Positions 8,044 to 16,178 of a stretch of 38,431 nucleotides of DNA are shown one piece after another. The notes under the pieces are model-generated. The model searched no databases and was not told the origin of the DNA. It worked only from the letters and a program-made list of their open reading frames with translations. Source of the stretch: a virus; IMG/VR virus record IMGVR_UViG_3300027985_000625, positions 1 through 38,431 of that record. One strand, 5' to 3'. The position numbers and the translations under genes are program-made. Each line of letters starts with the position of its first letter. Positions within the stretch are counted from its first letter, which is position 1.

Positions 8044-8908
8044 TGAATTTACGCGGAGACGCACCGAAGAGATCCTGGAAGCCATGCTGTCGAACGCTCG
8101 TGCAAAGTTCGGCGCGTCGCTAAACGATACCGAAAGCGGGATCATGTACCAGCTCTTCGCTGTCACGGCGGAGCAGATCGCGGCGGCAGAGGCGGCGGCA
8201 GAGATCGGATACCTTGCGTTCGACGCTTCGGCGGTAGAGGGAACCCTGATGGATCGGCTCTATGCTCTCAACGGCCTTCCCAGACAGGATGGAGAGTCCG
8301 ATACAAACTACCGGGAGCGCAGGCAGCTAACACTCGAAACTGCGGGGAACGGAACGGTGGAGTCCATCAGGGCGGCTATTATCAACGACGTAGCCGATGT
8401 GACGCAGGTGATCGTGTACGAGAACAAAGAGGCCACCACGTCGCCGGAAGGGATATCGCCGTACGCCATCCTTGCCGTTGTCCTGGGCGGAACGAATGAA
8501 GACATCGCGGAGAAGATTTTTGAAGAGATATGCGCAGGGACACCGACGGACGGGGACATTACGGTCCCAGTGGAGGACTCGCAGGGCATCTCGCACGATA
8601 TCAGCTTCTCGAGGCCGACAGACGTTGACATCTACGTCGAAGTGAATATCGTAATCGACAGCAACTTCCCTCCTGATGGAGCAACGCAGATCCGGGATGC
8701 GCTTGTAGCATTCGGAGGCGAGCTTACGATCGGAGAAGACGTGCTTTATTCTCGGCTGTTCACGCCCGTAAACTCAGTACCTGGGCACTATGTCAGTAGC
8801 CTGCTAGTCGATATCGTTGACCCACCAGTCGGAACATCGAACATCACGATCGACATCAACGAGCTCGCAGCGTTCGCCGGAGAGAGGATTACAGTAAATG
8901 CTACCTGA
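8036..8908 (+). CDS. Baseplate J-like wedge protein
   Basis: The 290-aa protein begins with GTG at 8036 inside the end of the gp25-like gene, preceded by GAGGAGGT. The N-terminal helical region, the GTLMDRLYALNGLPRQDGES segment (about residues 70-89), a YRERRQL helix and the central VIVYENKEATTSPEGI and AILAVVLGG strands fit the baseplate J family (P2 gpJ, T4 gp6). It dimerises to form the wedge ring that triggers sheath contraction. Confidence 0.85.
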   Translation: MADEFTRRRTEEILEAMLSNARAKFGASLNDTESGIMYQLFAVTAEQIAAAEAAAEIGYLAFDASAVEGTLMDRLYALNGLPRQDGESDTNYRERRQLTLETAGNGTVESIRAAIINDVADVTQVIVYENKEATTSPEGISPYAILAVVLGGTNEDIAEKIFEEICAGTPTDGDITVPVEDSQGISHDISFSRPTDVDIYVEVNIVIDSNFPPDGATQIRDALVAFGGELTIGEDVLYSRLFTPVNSVPGHYVSSLLVDIVDPPVGTSNITIDINELAAFAGERITVNAT

Positions 8909-9701
8909 TCGTGACTCGGTAACGCTCGCAAAAAACAGGATTCTGTCGCAGGACAAATATAGCCAGAACCTGAACTCGATATTGGAGATTATGGCCGGAG
9001 AGGTATCGAGCCTATATGATCGCATTCAGGCGTACACAAACGGACGATATATCGAGGCCGCAACAGGTCAAATGCTTGACACGCTAGCACTTCTGCCGTA
9101 TCTGTACAGACCATCACTTGGGAATACCGACAGCTCCGGGTATTTCGGTTTCAACGACGACCCAAGCGCAGACGGGTATAACTATTTTGACGAGTCCGGA
9201 GTTTTGAACACATTCACATTGACGGGCGGGGTATGGCAGGAAATAGCCCCATCACGTTATTCTGTGGACGGAGGCTATTTCGGATTCTCTGATGATCCGG
9301 ACGCATTGGGGTGGGGCGGCGATGGGGAGTACGAAACGCAGCTATATCTACACGACCTGGACGAAGACGGATATCTTTCAATCACGGAAAGCTTTCGACC
9401 TGCTACTGACGAAGAGTTCAGGGCATTCATCTACGCGAAAGCGCGGGCGAACCGGTCAGCAGTGACAACTCCGGACTATATCGATATAATATCATTAGCG
9501 AGCATGGGACTTCCGGTGTACGTAAACCGGAAGCTGAGAGAGCTTGAAGTCGTTATCGGTGATCCGAGCCTGTCAACGCTCAGAAAAAACGCGATAGAGT
9601 ACGCTACACCGTCGCCGGCAGGAGTGAAAATCACGTTCCTTGGGACTGTCGACCCAGGGGGGACGTGGGATTTCGGCGGGACAGGGATAAACCCATGGTA
9701 A
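8898..9701 (+). CDS. DUF2612-like baseplate protein (gpI position)
   Basis: The 267-aa product overlaps the J-like gene and starts 10 bases after GAGG. Its N-terminal helical part ends in an ATGQMLDTLALLPYLYRP stretch, and the middle has two copies of a short motif, GYFGFNDDP and GYFGFSDDP, which is the hallmark of DUF2612 proteins. The C-terminal half (EFRAFIYAKARANRS, then VVIGDPSLS) is conserved in the family. Located after gpJ and before the fibres, it probably links the wedge to the fibres. Confidence 0.75.
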   Translation: MLPDRDSVTLAKNRILSQDKYSQNLNSILEIMAGEVSSLYDRIQAYTNGRYIEAATGQMLDTLALLPYLYRPSLGNTDSSGYFGFNDDPSADGYNYFDESGVLNTFTLTGGVWQEIAPSRYSVDGGYFGFSDDPDALGWGGDGEYETQLYLHDLDEDGYLSITESFRPATDEEFRAFIYAKARANRSAVTTPDYIDIISLASMGLPVYVNRKLRELEVVIGDPSLSTLRKNAIEYATPSPAGVKITFLGTVDPGGTWDFGGTGINPW

Positions 9702-9710
9702 GGAGATGCA

Positions 9711-10472
9711 ATGGCAATACATGACGTTCCCGAGCTTCCGCGCTGGGCAACCGGCGCGACGGCTACAGTGATAGAGCCCGACGAGTCGATTAAAGATGCA
9801 GGGTACAATTCAACGTTCAAGCCTGTGCGTGAGTTCGACAACTGGCTTACAAAGTACACGTACTACGCAATCAAACACGTTCTGGAGTCCGGCATTACCG
9901 GATACAACGATGAGCTCGAATTTAAAAAAGGCGCAGTGTGCGTCGGCCGCGACTGGAAACTGTATCAGTCTCAGCAGGACGAGAATATCAATAATGACCC
10001 TGAAACGGACGACGGGACATGGTGGAAGGCTCCGAACTTCCCCGATGCGACCGAGGCCGGGCATGCGATTACAAAAGGCCAGCTCGAAGCGGGCTACATC
10101 ACATCGGAAGGCGCTACCGTAGCCTTTTTGGCGAAAGCATCGAATCTGTCGGACCTTTCTAGCAAGCCTGCTGCAAGGACAAACCTCGGCGTGTACGGAA
10201 AATCAGAAGTATTCACGAAGGCCGAGACAAATGCAGAAATAGATGCCAAGCTGAAGGCTGGGTCCGGCGTATCAACAAGCGACTCCGAAGAGAATTTTTA
10301 TTTTGAATCTCCGTTCGCAACTGATTGTATATCTGTCGTGACCCAGAGGAACACCGCCAACGGGGAACAAATTCTTCCAGTGGTATCATGCAATAAGTAC
10401 GGATTTATAATCGACCGCGACAGTTCTTTTGACGGAAACCACCCGTTTACGTATATAGCAGTCGGGTACTAA
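9711..10472 (+). CDS. Tail fibre protein 1
   Basis: The 253-aa product starts 6 bases after AAGGAG. The first 60 residues contain LPRWATG..., a segment that recurs in the next gene and probably attaches the fibre to the baseplate. Residues about 140-180 hold KASNLSDLSSKPAARTNLG and YGKSEVFTKAETNAEID, a repeat type frequent in phage fibre shafts. The C-terminus ends HPFTYIAVGY, a fold-tip motif also frequent in fibres. It is likely one of two receptor-contact proteins. Start and family are secure, but the receptor is unknown. Confidence 0.78.
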   Translation: MAIHDVPELPRWATGATATVIEPDESIKDAGYNSTFKPVREFDNWLTKYTYYAIKHVLESGITGYNDELEFKKGAVCVGRDWKLYQSQQDENINNDPETDDGTWWKAPNFPDATEAGHAITKGQLEAGYITSEGATVAFLAKASNLSDLSSKPAARTNLGVYGKSEVFTKAETNAEIDAKLKAGSGVSTSDSEENFYFESPFATDCISVVTQRNTANGEQILPVVSCNKYGFIIDRDSSFDGNHPFTYIAVGY

Positions 10473-10481
10473 GGAGATGCT

Positions 10482-11624
10482 ATGGCAACACTAAAAGCAG
10501 ACCTGCCCCGCTGGGCAACAGGAGGAGCAGGCGGAACCCCGACCGTAACGGAACCGTCCGGAGATAACAAGGACCTTGGATGGGACGAGGCGACGAACCC
10601 GATCAGGGCACATGCGAACTGGAAAGACCTGAGCACATATGAAGCTCTTTTGGACCTGTTCCAAAGCGGGATTGCACAGTGGGCGAGCGACATCGACTAC
10701 CCTGAAAACGGAGCGGCCAATGTTCCCGGAGTTGGCCCTGTTGTATGCGTGAATGCTGCGGGATCAGTAGGGGATGAACCAGAACTTGACGACGGGACTA
10801 ATTGGGTGAACATGATACCAATTCACGTCGTGGCATCAACATCGCAGGCATACGGCATCCCGCTTAAAAAAGGTACTATTATTGTCTCGACCAGCACGCT
10901 GTCCAGGTATATAGCAAGCGCTGTGCTCCCTGCATCAAATAGCGTGCTATCGGGAGATGTCGTAGAGATCACGAGCCCACTCAGCGAGATCACGACAACA
11001 GCGAACACATGGACGGCTCCTCAACGAGCAGCCATCAAAAACATTCCATTTGCATCAAGTATCTCGCTCGATCTCGCATCTAGCCAAAATTTCCGCATCA
11101 CCGTCGACAGCTCTGGAGCATGGAGCATTGCAAACCCATTTTGCGACACCATTACCGTTACCGTCGATGAGGTCGCAGACAGCACTCTGTACACTACTTC
11201 GATCAACGGCACCGACTTCAGCCACACAACCGCTGCATCTGGAGCTACAGCTCTCACTATTGCGGCAGCACTCGTGTCGGCGATTAATGCCGGTTCAGAG
11301 CCGGTTACAGCGTCCGATAATGGAGACGGAACCTACGATCTTACGGCAGACATATCCGGTACGCTATTTACTCTGACGCAGGACATCCGCCAGCGTAACA
11401 GTATTGAGGGGCAAAGCGGTGATATCTACATCATATTTGAGGATGCAGCGGCATCGGCTCCATCATGGCCGGACCCTGCTACAACTGGGGTGATTAGTTT
11501 CGGAGATGAGGGCATCCCCAGTGCCACGACGGGCAGAGTAGTTGCGAACTACAGGGTAGAGCGGTTGGACATCGCCCGGGGTACATTACCTCCAGGTGTC
11601 ATATTGACGTGGGGGGAACAGTAA
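10482..11624 (+). CDS. Tail fibre protein 2 (paralogue, with a sheath-like inserted domain)
   Basis: The 380-aa product shares its N-terminal domain with tail fibre 1 (LPRWATGG, NW at about 46-47, then FQSGI) and has an almost identical leader (TAAGGAGATGCT before ATG). Residues about 224-303 resemble residues 95-170 of the tail sheath. Both contain T.SINGT-F, a helix AA.LVSAIN-GSEPVTA and D.GDGTYDL-AD. The remainder is Ser/Thr/Ile-rich and ends with a beta-rich stretch. It overlaps the next gene by one base (TAATG). It is probably a receptor-binding fibre or an adaptor. Confidence 0.72.
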   Translation: MATLKADLPRWATGGAGGTPTVTEPSGDNKDLGWDEATNPIRAHANWKDLSTYEALLDLFQSGIAQWASDIDYPENGAANVPGVGPVVCVNAAGSVGDEPELDDGTNWVNMIPIHVVASTSQAYGIPLKKGTIIVSTSTLSRYIASAVLPASNSVLSGDVVEITSPLSEITTTANTWTAPQRAAIKNIPFASSISLDLASSQNFRITVDSSGAWSIANPFCDTITVTVDEVADSTLYTTSINGTDFSHTTAASGATALTIAAALVSAINAGSEPVTASDNGDGTYDLTADISGTLFTLTQDIRQRNSIEGQSGDIYIIFEDAAASAPSWPDPATTGVISFGDEGIPSATTGRVVANYRVERLDIARGTLPPGVILTWGEQ

Positions 11625-12469
11625 TGCTGTGGCCGCCCCCATTCCAACAATCTCAACAAGGGTGGGATCTATCAGATTTTTCATACAACGGGATTAGTAA
11701 ATACGTCGGTGCGGATAACTACGGGCCAACTTCGGTTAGATTTTCACCCGATGGGCTGCGTATGTTTATCCTGGGTGCATCCAAAATTTGTCAGTACATT
11801 TTGACGGAAGCTAAGAACGTTAGCACTGCGGTATTAGACTATACCTATGCACTAAGCGGGAGTACGGGATATGACTATTCGTTCTGTTTCAACAGCACAG
11901 GAACCGCTATTTTAGTAGCCGGTGGCGGGGCATCAACTACTAGATATGTGTGGTTGCATACGTTAACAACTGCATATGAATTAAGGTCTGCATCATATAC
12001 CGCAGTATCACCGGATTTGCAATCTACATTTTCGATAGATATTTTGGGTATCCAGATGCATGCAAATGACCTAAAAATGTATTTGACATCATATGTATCA
12101 ACAACGACGATATCGCTCAAAGAATTTACATTTACAACCGAATTGGATATCACGACTGCATCACTGACAAATACCTACAGCGTCCTGACATCAACATCAA
12201 ATATGACAGCAATTGATTTTGCAATAGAGCAAGACGGGTCGTCAATTGCACTGTTTTATACGTCCTCAAGCGCATGGTATATAAGTCAAATTGATTTTGG
12301 CTCACAATGGGATTTTACGGCTCCTACGCAACGCAGCAATGTGGACGTTACAAGCCTGATAATCACCACTAATTGCTATGGTTTCGATGTGGACTACGAC
12401 GGTTTGTACGCATATACCTGCGACTATGCAACAGACACGGTCGTACAACTTACATCAATAGGAGCTTAA
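11624..12469 (+). CDS. Beta-propeller-like tail-tip / receptor-binding protein
   Basis: The 281-aa product starts at ATG 11624, which overlaps the previous stop, with GGGGGGA upstream. It contains repeated blades of the type VRFSPDGLRMFILG, FCFNSTGTAILVAG, IQMHANDLKMYLTS, FAIEQDGSSIALFY and FDVDYDGLYAYTC, spaced about 45-60 residues apart. These suggest a five- or six-bladed propeller as seen in many phage tail-tip proteins. By eye the gene is AT-rich (a 60-base line at 12121 is 37 % GC) compared with its neighbours, suggesting recent acquisition. It likely contributes to host recognition. Confidence 0.65.
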   Translation: MLWPPPFQQSQQGWDLSDFSYNGISKYVGADNYGPTSVRFSPDGLRMFILGASKICQYILTEAKNVSTAVLDYTYALSGSTGYDYSFCFNSTGTAILVAGGGASTTRYVWLHTLTTAYELRSASYTAVSPDLQSTFSIDILGIQMHANDLKMYLTSYVSTTTISLKEFTFTTELDITTASLTNTYSVLTSTSNMTAIDFAIEQDGSSIALFYTSSSAWYISQIDFGSQWDFTAPTQRSNVDVTSLIITTNCYGFDVDYDGLYAYTCDYATDTVVQLTSIGA

Positions 12470-12470
12470 G

Positions 12471-13028
12471 ATGTTTTATTGGATAAAAACTGATACTGGG
12501 ATAGAACGGTTTAAGCATGGGATGGTCGTAGGCGGATTAGTGCGACCCAAAGGATGGCCCGAATCGCTGACGTCGGAAGAGCGTGCTAGATACGGCATAC
12601 TGCTCGAAGTGAGTGAGACGCCGCTGCCGCTGGGAACCGATGAGAAATATGGGCCGGAGGAACGCACCGAGGCCGGAGGGGAGCTTCGCATTACGCGGCC
12701 TGTCGTGCAGATGGCGGCGGAGGAGACCGCCGCGCGAACCGCGGCTAAAGCAGAGGCCGAATTCCGCGCCGCCATTGCTTCCATAAAATCCGGGTACACG
12801 GACGACGAACGCGAAACATGGGACCAGCAGAAGAGCGAAGCGCAGGCGCTGGTGCTCGATGAATCCGCCGCGACCCCAATGATCGACGGTATGGCCGAAG
12901 AGCGCGGCGTCGCCAGGCGCGACATCGCGGAACGTATTCTGGCCAAGGCCGACGTCTACGACCGCGCCGCAGGGCGGGCGCTCGGGAGGATGCAGAGGAT
13001 CAAAGACGATCTTGGGGGGCAATCGTAA
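12471..13028 (+). CDS. Tail fibre assembly-like protein
   Basis: The 185-aa product starts after a TAGGAGC site. The first 60 residues form a small folded part starting FYWIKTDTG. The rest is long amphipathic helix (EETAARTAAKAEAEFRAAI, then GYTDDERETWDQQ), a pattern common in fibre assembly chaperones encoded right after fibre genes. Its neighbours (fibres upstream, holin downstream) support this. No catalytic motif is visible. The call is a family-style inference. Confidence 0.5.
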   Translation: MFYWIKTDTGIERFKHGMVVGGLVRPKGWPESLTSEERARYGILLEVSETPLPLGTDEKYGPEERTEAGGELRITRPVVQMAAEETAARTAAKAEAEFRAAIASIKSGYTDDERETWDQQKSEAQALVLDESAATPMIDGMAEERGVARRDIAERILAKADVYDRAAGRALGRMQRIKDDLGGQS

Positions 13029-13354
13029 TGCAAAACGATCCCAGCAACTACCCAAATGGATACTCTCTCATCACATATGTGTGGGTTATTATGCTCGCAA
13101 TATGGGGCGGGATAACTCACAATATCAGAAAAATACGCAGCGGGGAATTACATAGATTCAGCATGGCCGAAATGATTGGCGATGTCACGATCAGCGGATT
13201 CATCGGAGTTCTGACATTTTGGCTATGCGAGTACACGAAAATCGATCCTCTTCTTGGGGCAGTGATGATCGGCGTATCTTCGCACATGGGGGCCAGGGCG
13301 ATTCTCCCGATGGAGAAATTGTTTGGTGTTTGGCTCGAAAAATTCTCAAAATAG
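13028..13354 (+). CDS. Holin (LydA-like, three membrane segments)
   Basis: The 108-aa product starts at an ATG overlapping the previous stop (TAATG). It has hydrophobic segments at about residues 13-30 (LITYVWVIMLAIWGGI), 52-70 (ISGFIGVLTFWLC) and 75-95 (LLGAVMIGVSSHMGARAI), with a charged linker SGELHRFSMAEMIGD between the first and second. This linker-plus-helix pattern is typical of LydA-type phage holins, which form membrane pores for release of endolysin. It lies directly upstream of another membrane protein and the endolysin. Confidence 0.78.
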   Translation: MQNDPSNYPNGYSLITYVWVIMLAIWGGITHNIRKIRSGELHRFSMAEMIGDVTISGFIGVLTFWLCEYTKIDPLLGAVMIGVSSHMGARAILPMEKLFGVWLEKFSK

Positions 13355-13366
13355 AGGAGAAAAAAG

Positions 13367-13918
13367 ATGCTTGATCAAATCGTAGGGTACTTCAAGGATA
13401 ACGGGCTTGGTCTTCTTGGTTCCGTAGCCGCTTCCGTGGCAACCGGGAACCCGGCTCCGCTGATCGCAAAAGTAGCGGGAACGCTTGGCACAGACCATAC
13501 CGAAGAAGCGGTAGCGCGGAAGCTGGCCGAGGGGGACCCACAGACGCTGGTGAAGCTCCGCGAGCTGGAGTCTACCGAGCGGGTCGTACTGGAGCGCATG
13601 CAACTGGAGCACAGCCGCGGCGTGATGCAGGACGAGCACGCGGACCGGGCGGACGCACGCGAACTTTACAGGCATGACAGCGGGCAACAGAAGACCCTAG
13701 TGCGGCATGCGATGGTACAGTTCTATTTCGTCGTTATCTTCGGTTCGCTCGGGTATGTGATGATTGCGGAATATATCGACGACAAAGGTCTGGCCATGGC
13801 GATGTCAAGCTTCATTGCGTCGGCTCTGACCATGGTGACGAACCGGATGATGACGATAGATAACTTTTTTTTCGGCTCCTCGTCAGGGTCAAAGCTGAAA
13901 TCAGCAAAAGGGGCATGA
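13367..13918 (+). CDS. Second holin-like membrane protein (3TM type)
   Basis: The 183-aa product has a hydrophobic N-terminal segment (LGLLGSVAASVATGNPAPLI) and two C-terminal membrane segments at about residues 124-142 (VQFYFVVIFGSLGYVMIAEY) and 148-163 (LAMAMSSFIASALTMV). It ends with the motif IDNFFFGSSSGSKLK, which is typical of holins in the 3TM/gene-transfer-release family. Between them is a long charged helix. A GAGGAGAAAAAAG ribosome binding site precedes ATG. It probably acts as a second holin, an antiholin or a pore regulator. Confidence 0.65.
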   Translation: MLDQIVGYFKDNGLGLLGSVAASVATGNPAPLIAKVAGTLGTDHTEEAVARKLAEGDPQTLVKLRELESTERVVLERMQLEHSRGVMQDEHADRADARELYRHDSGQQKTLVRHAMVQFYFVVIFGSLGYVMIAEYIDDKGLAMAMSSFIASALTMVTNRMMTIDNFFFGSSSGSKLKSAKGA

Positions 13919-13919
13919 G

Positions 13920-14384
13920 ATGGTTACGATGTACGGATGGATTGAAAATCTCGAAGGCCAGGCGAAGGCGATATGCGACTGCCTCGGGCATGGGGCGCAC
14001 GGGACGGCGGCAGAGATGATTATCGAAACGGCAGCTGCCGAAACGGGCATTGGCAAGATTAAGGACACGACGGTAGGGGCAGGAATGGGGCTTACCCAGT
14101 TCGACAAGATGCCGTTTGAAGACATCAAAGCTCGGTCGATGTCCCAGCGCGACAAGATCATCGACCGGCTGAAGATCGACATTGAACTTGTCGAATGGAC
14201 AGACCTCCGCTACAACCCGTTCCTGGCGCTGCTTTTCACGCGGCTGCACTATCGCCTACGGCCTGAGCCTATGCCAAAGTCGCGTCTGGAACGTGCCGCG
14301 TATTGGAAAAAATGGTATAACACCGAAGCAGGAAAAGGAACAGAAGGGCACTACCTACAAATGTGCGATTTGTACTTGCCCTAA
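13920..14384 (+). CDS. Endolysin, lysozyme/transglycosylase-like
   Basis: The 154-aa product follows two holin-like genes. Residues about 38-70 contain AAAETGIGKIKD followed by GMGLTQFDKMP. The Glu in AAAET and the GxGLTQFD helix fit a lysozyme-like muramidase or lytic transglycosylase core. The C-terminal third ends with AAYWKKWYNTEAGKGT, a motif I associate with this endolysin group. No signal peptide is present, so it needs a holin for release. It ends in a tail-to-tail 4-base overlap with the minus-strand operon at 14381-14384. Confidence 0.65.
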   Translation: MVTMYGWIENLEGQAKAICDCLGHGAHGTAAEMIIETAAAETGIGKIKDTTVGAGMGLTQFDKMPFEDIKARSMSQRDKIIDRLKIDIELVEWTDLRYNPFLALLFTRLHYRLRPEPMPKSRLERAAYWKKWYNTEAGKGTEGHYLQMCDLYLP

Positions 14385-14737
14385 TCCTTTCTCACCACAA
14401 TTATTTCGTACTCAGCATCAACATCGAACGAATCGACATCGATGAGACCGACCTTATTGTCACCTTTGTAGACGTTAAGGAATGTGCAGCGTTCGCCTGC
14501 CGTCCCGATGCAGTCATACTGCGCCACAATGTCGTCGGACTCGATCCTGACGCCAGTGAAGTCGAACTCATCGGAACGTAGAAGAATCTCTGCCGCCTTC
14601 TTGACGGTCTCGGAGTCCTTTTCGATCTGGTCGAACAACTCATCAATAACAGCGAAAACCCGCAGCATATGGTCTGAATGCTCAAGCCCTTTCGCAAGGT
14701 TCCAGATGGCTTTCTGCTTCGCTTCCTCGCGCGTCAT
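14381..14737 (-). CDS. Hypothetical protein, last gene of the minus-strand operon
   Basis: The 118-aa product starts at an ATG overlapping the stop of the upstream ASCH-like gene (ATGA). The N-terminal half is helical with Lys/Glu/Leu pattern (MTREEAKQKAIWNLAKGLEHSD), and the C-terminal half is acidic and beta-like, ending EYEIIVVRKD. No domain can be named. Its stop codon interlocks with the endolysin stop on the other strand, so the two convergent transcripts meet here with no visible terminator between them. Confidence 0.75.
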   Translation of the reverse strand: MTREEAKQKAIWNLAKGLEHSDHMLRVFAVIDELFDQIEKDSETVKKAAEILLRSDEFDFTGVRIESDDIVAQYDCIGTAGERCTFLNVYKGDNKVGLIDVDSFDVDAEYEIIVVRKD

Positions 14738-15288
14738 GCGTTTTCCTTCAAGGTGCTCTCGCCATATCCGTAAAACTCATACACCCACACCCACGGGTTG
14801 CCGTCCCAATCGAGCGGTGGTTTGTACGGCAGGTTTCTCCATACCGCGGTTTCAAATGCGTCTTTGTGTGATGAAAAATATCCATCTTTTTCAGGGTCAA
14901 CAACGTATCCAATCACATGCCTTGATCGAGACGTGGGTGCACTCTTGACAGATTTGATAATCCCCTCCGCAATCGCATCCTCTTCGCTGATATCCTGCAA
15001 CCGCTCCGCACGGACACTTTTGATGCGGTCGCGGGCGAACCCGTTGCCATCTTCGTCGGTGAGTGAAACTTCCTCACCTATTACATAGGGTGAATACCCA
15101 TCTTCAACTATCAATTTGAATAATTCATCATATGAGTAATGGATAAGAAGACCGTATTCTGATACCCATGTAAAATACCCGCTGTCTTCATCCATTGGTT
15201 GCGGCTTCATAGGCCGCCGCGTCATCGTCTTTCGCTTTGCGAGGTAGGCTTCCTTGCCTTGCTGGCTAAGCTTGATTGTCTGCATCAT
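14734..15288 (-). CDS. ASCH-like phage protein of unknown function
   Basis: The 184-aa product has the pattern of ASCH-like phage proteins: TMTRRPMKPQP near residue 22-32, a GEEVSLTDEDG strand, the conserved VRAERLQDISEEDAIAEGI segment around residues 95-113, and WVWVYEFYG at the C-terminus. ASCH domains fold like PUA domains and are expected to bind RNA or modified nucleotides, but the role in phages is unknown. Two adjacent ATGs (15288 and 15285) are both possible starts after AAAGGTGG. Confidence 0.62.
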   Translation of the reverse strand: MMQTIKLSQQGKEAYLAKRKTMTRRPMKPQPMDEDSGYFTWVSEYGLLIHYSYDELFKLIVEDGYSPYVIGEEVSLTDEDGNGFARDRIKSVRAERLQDISEEDAIAEGIIKSVKSAPTSRSRHVIGYVVDPEKDGYFSSHKDAFETAVWRNLPYKPPLDWDGNPWVWVYEFYGYGESTLKENA

Positions 15289-15298
15289 GTGCCACCTT

Positions 15299-15784
15299 TC
15301 AACTTGTAAGCGCCGCGGCTATGCGCTGCACTACATCAACCTGGTTCCCCTCCACGAATATCGTGATCGAGGCCCCGCCGTCTTCGCGCCTGTCAACCTG
15401 GATGCGATGCACCCGTACCGGGGCGCCTGGCTCCAGCTTCGTGTGCGGCCCCTTGCTCCGCGCCAGCTCTTCGACCGACTTCCGCGAGTAGACCCCGCGC
15501 CCGTACTTCCTGACCTGCTTCGCCCAGTACGCCCTGAAGGTGTCCATTGTGACCCCGAGGATCTTCGCCGCTTCTTCGCTGCGGATCTCGTCTTCCGGGT
15601 TGTGGAACGACGTCGCCCATGGTTCCTGTTCCGTGCCCCCGTCTATCTGATACTTGATCATGAGGAGATCGTGGTTGGAGTAGGCCTCGGCGTCGGGATC
15701 GATATTCCCGAGAGCTTCACAGGCCCTGCAGAACTTGAACGGGTCAACGTCGAGCCGGATTAGGGCCTCCGTTTTGGAGATCAT
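15299..15784 (-). CDS. HTH (excisionase-like) DNA-binding protein
   Basis: The 161-aa product contains a helix-turn-helix at about residues 66-105: EDEIRSEEAAKILGVTMDTF followed by RAYWAKQVRKYGRGVYSRKS. The EAAKILGV...RAY pattern and the YSRKSVEEL wing resemble excisionase or MerR-type domains. The N-terminal half contains a FKFCRACEALG segment with two Cys. The gene has a good GGAGGTGTGAG site and sits in the recombination operon. A regulatory or DNA-architectural role is likely. Confidence 0.6.
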   Translation of the reverse strand: MISKTEALIRLDVDPFKFCRACEALGNIDPDAEAYSNHDLLMIKYQIDGGTEQEPWATSFHNPEDEIRSEEAAKILGVTMDTFRAYWAKQVRKYGRGVYSRKSVEELARSKGPHTKLEPGAPVRVHRIQVDRREDGGASITIFVEGNQVDVVQRIAAALTS

Positions 15785-15785
15785 C

Positions 15786-16166
15786 TCACACCTCCCGGAA
15801 CACGTACTCCGGGTAGCGTTTGAGAAAGAGTTTTTTCTTGATCACGTAGACCTTGTCCTTCGCAGTGGCCTCGGACTTCACGTCTTCGACAACTGTGTGG
15901 CCGCTGTCGTCGGTGTAGCTGAAGTCAGCGTGGTACGTGATCCGCTTGTGGGTCTTGCCCTCGCGATCGACGAACGCGTCCTGGAGGGTGAACACCGGCT
16001 GCAGCATCAGCTTCGTGATCTTCTTGGCACGGGCCAGAAGCTTCAACTCGAGATACCGGCCGCCCTCCTTCTTAGAGTCGAAGTTGTAGCCGTCGATCTC
16101 TACCTTCTGGTTGCCGTATTTACGCCGATGGCCCGGTAGCTCTCTACTCAGTTTCGCCGATTTCAT
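15786..16166 (-). CDS. DUF1064 nuclease-fold protein
   Basis: The 126-aa product closely follows the DUF1064 pattern: KYGNQKVEIDGYNFDSKKEG (residues about 17-36), RYLELKLL, LQPVFTLQDAF, a YHADFSYTD core with catalytic-type Asp, and VVEDVKS followed by KDKVYVIKKKLFLKRYP. The D-x-E/VxK arrangement resembles a restriction-endonuclease or Vsr/T7 endonuclease I-like fold. It may act as a Holliday-junction or mismatch nuclease, consistent with the RecE-like and annealing genes upstream. Ribosome binding site GGAGGTG is strong. Confidence 0.78.
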   Translation of the reverse strand: MKSAKLSRELPGHRRKYGNQKVEIDGYNFDSKKEGGRYLELKLLARAKKITKLMLQPVFTLQDAFVDREGKTHKRITYHADFSYTDDSGHTVVEDVKSEATAKDKVYVIKKKLFLKRYPEYVFREV

Positions 16167-16178
16167 GTAACACCTCCA

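Noticed and set aside
15254-15763. Plus-strand 169-codon frame in the minus operon
   Set aside because: It is Arg/Pro/Leu-rich, antisense to the HTH protein gene with its good ribosome binding site, and has no known motif.
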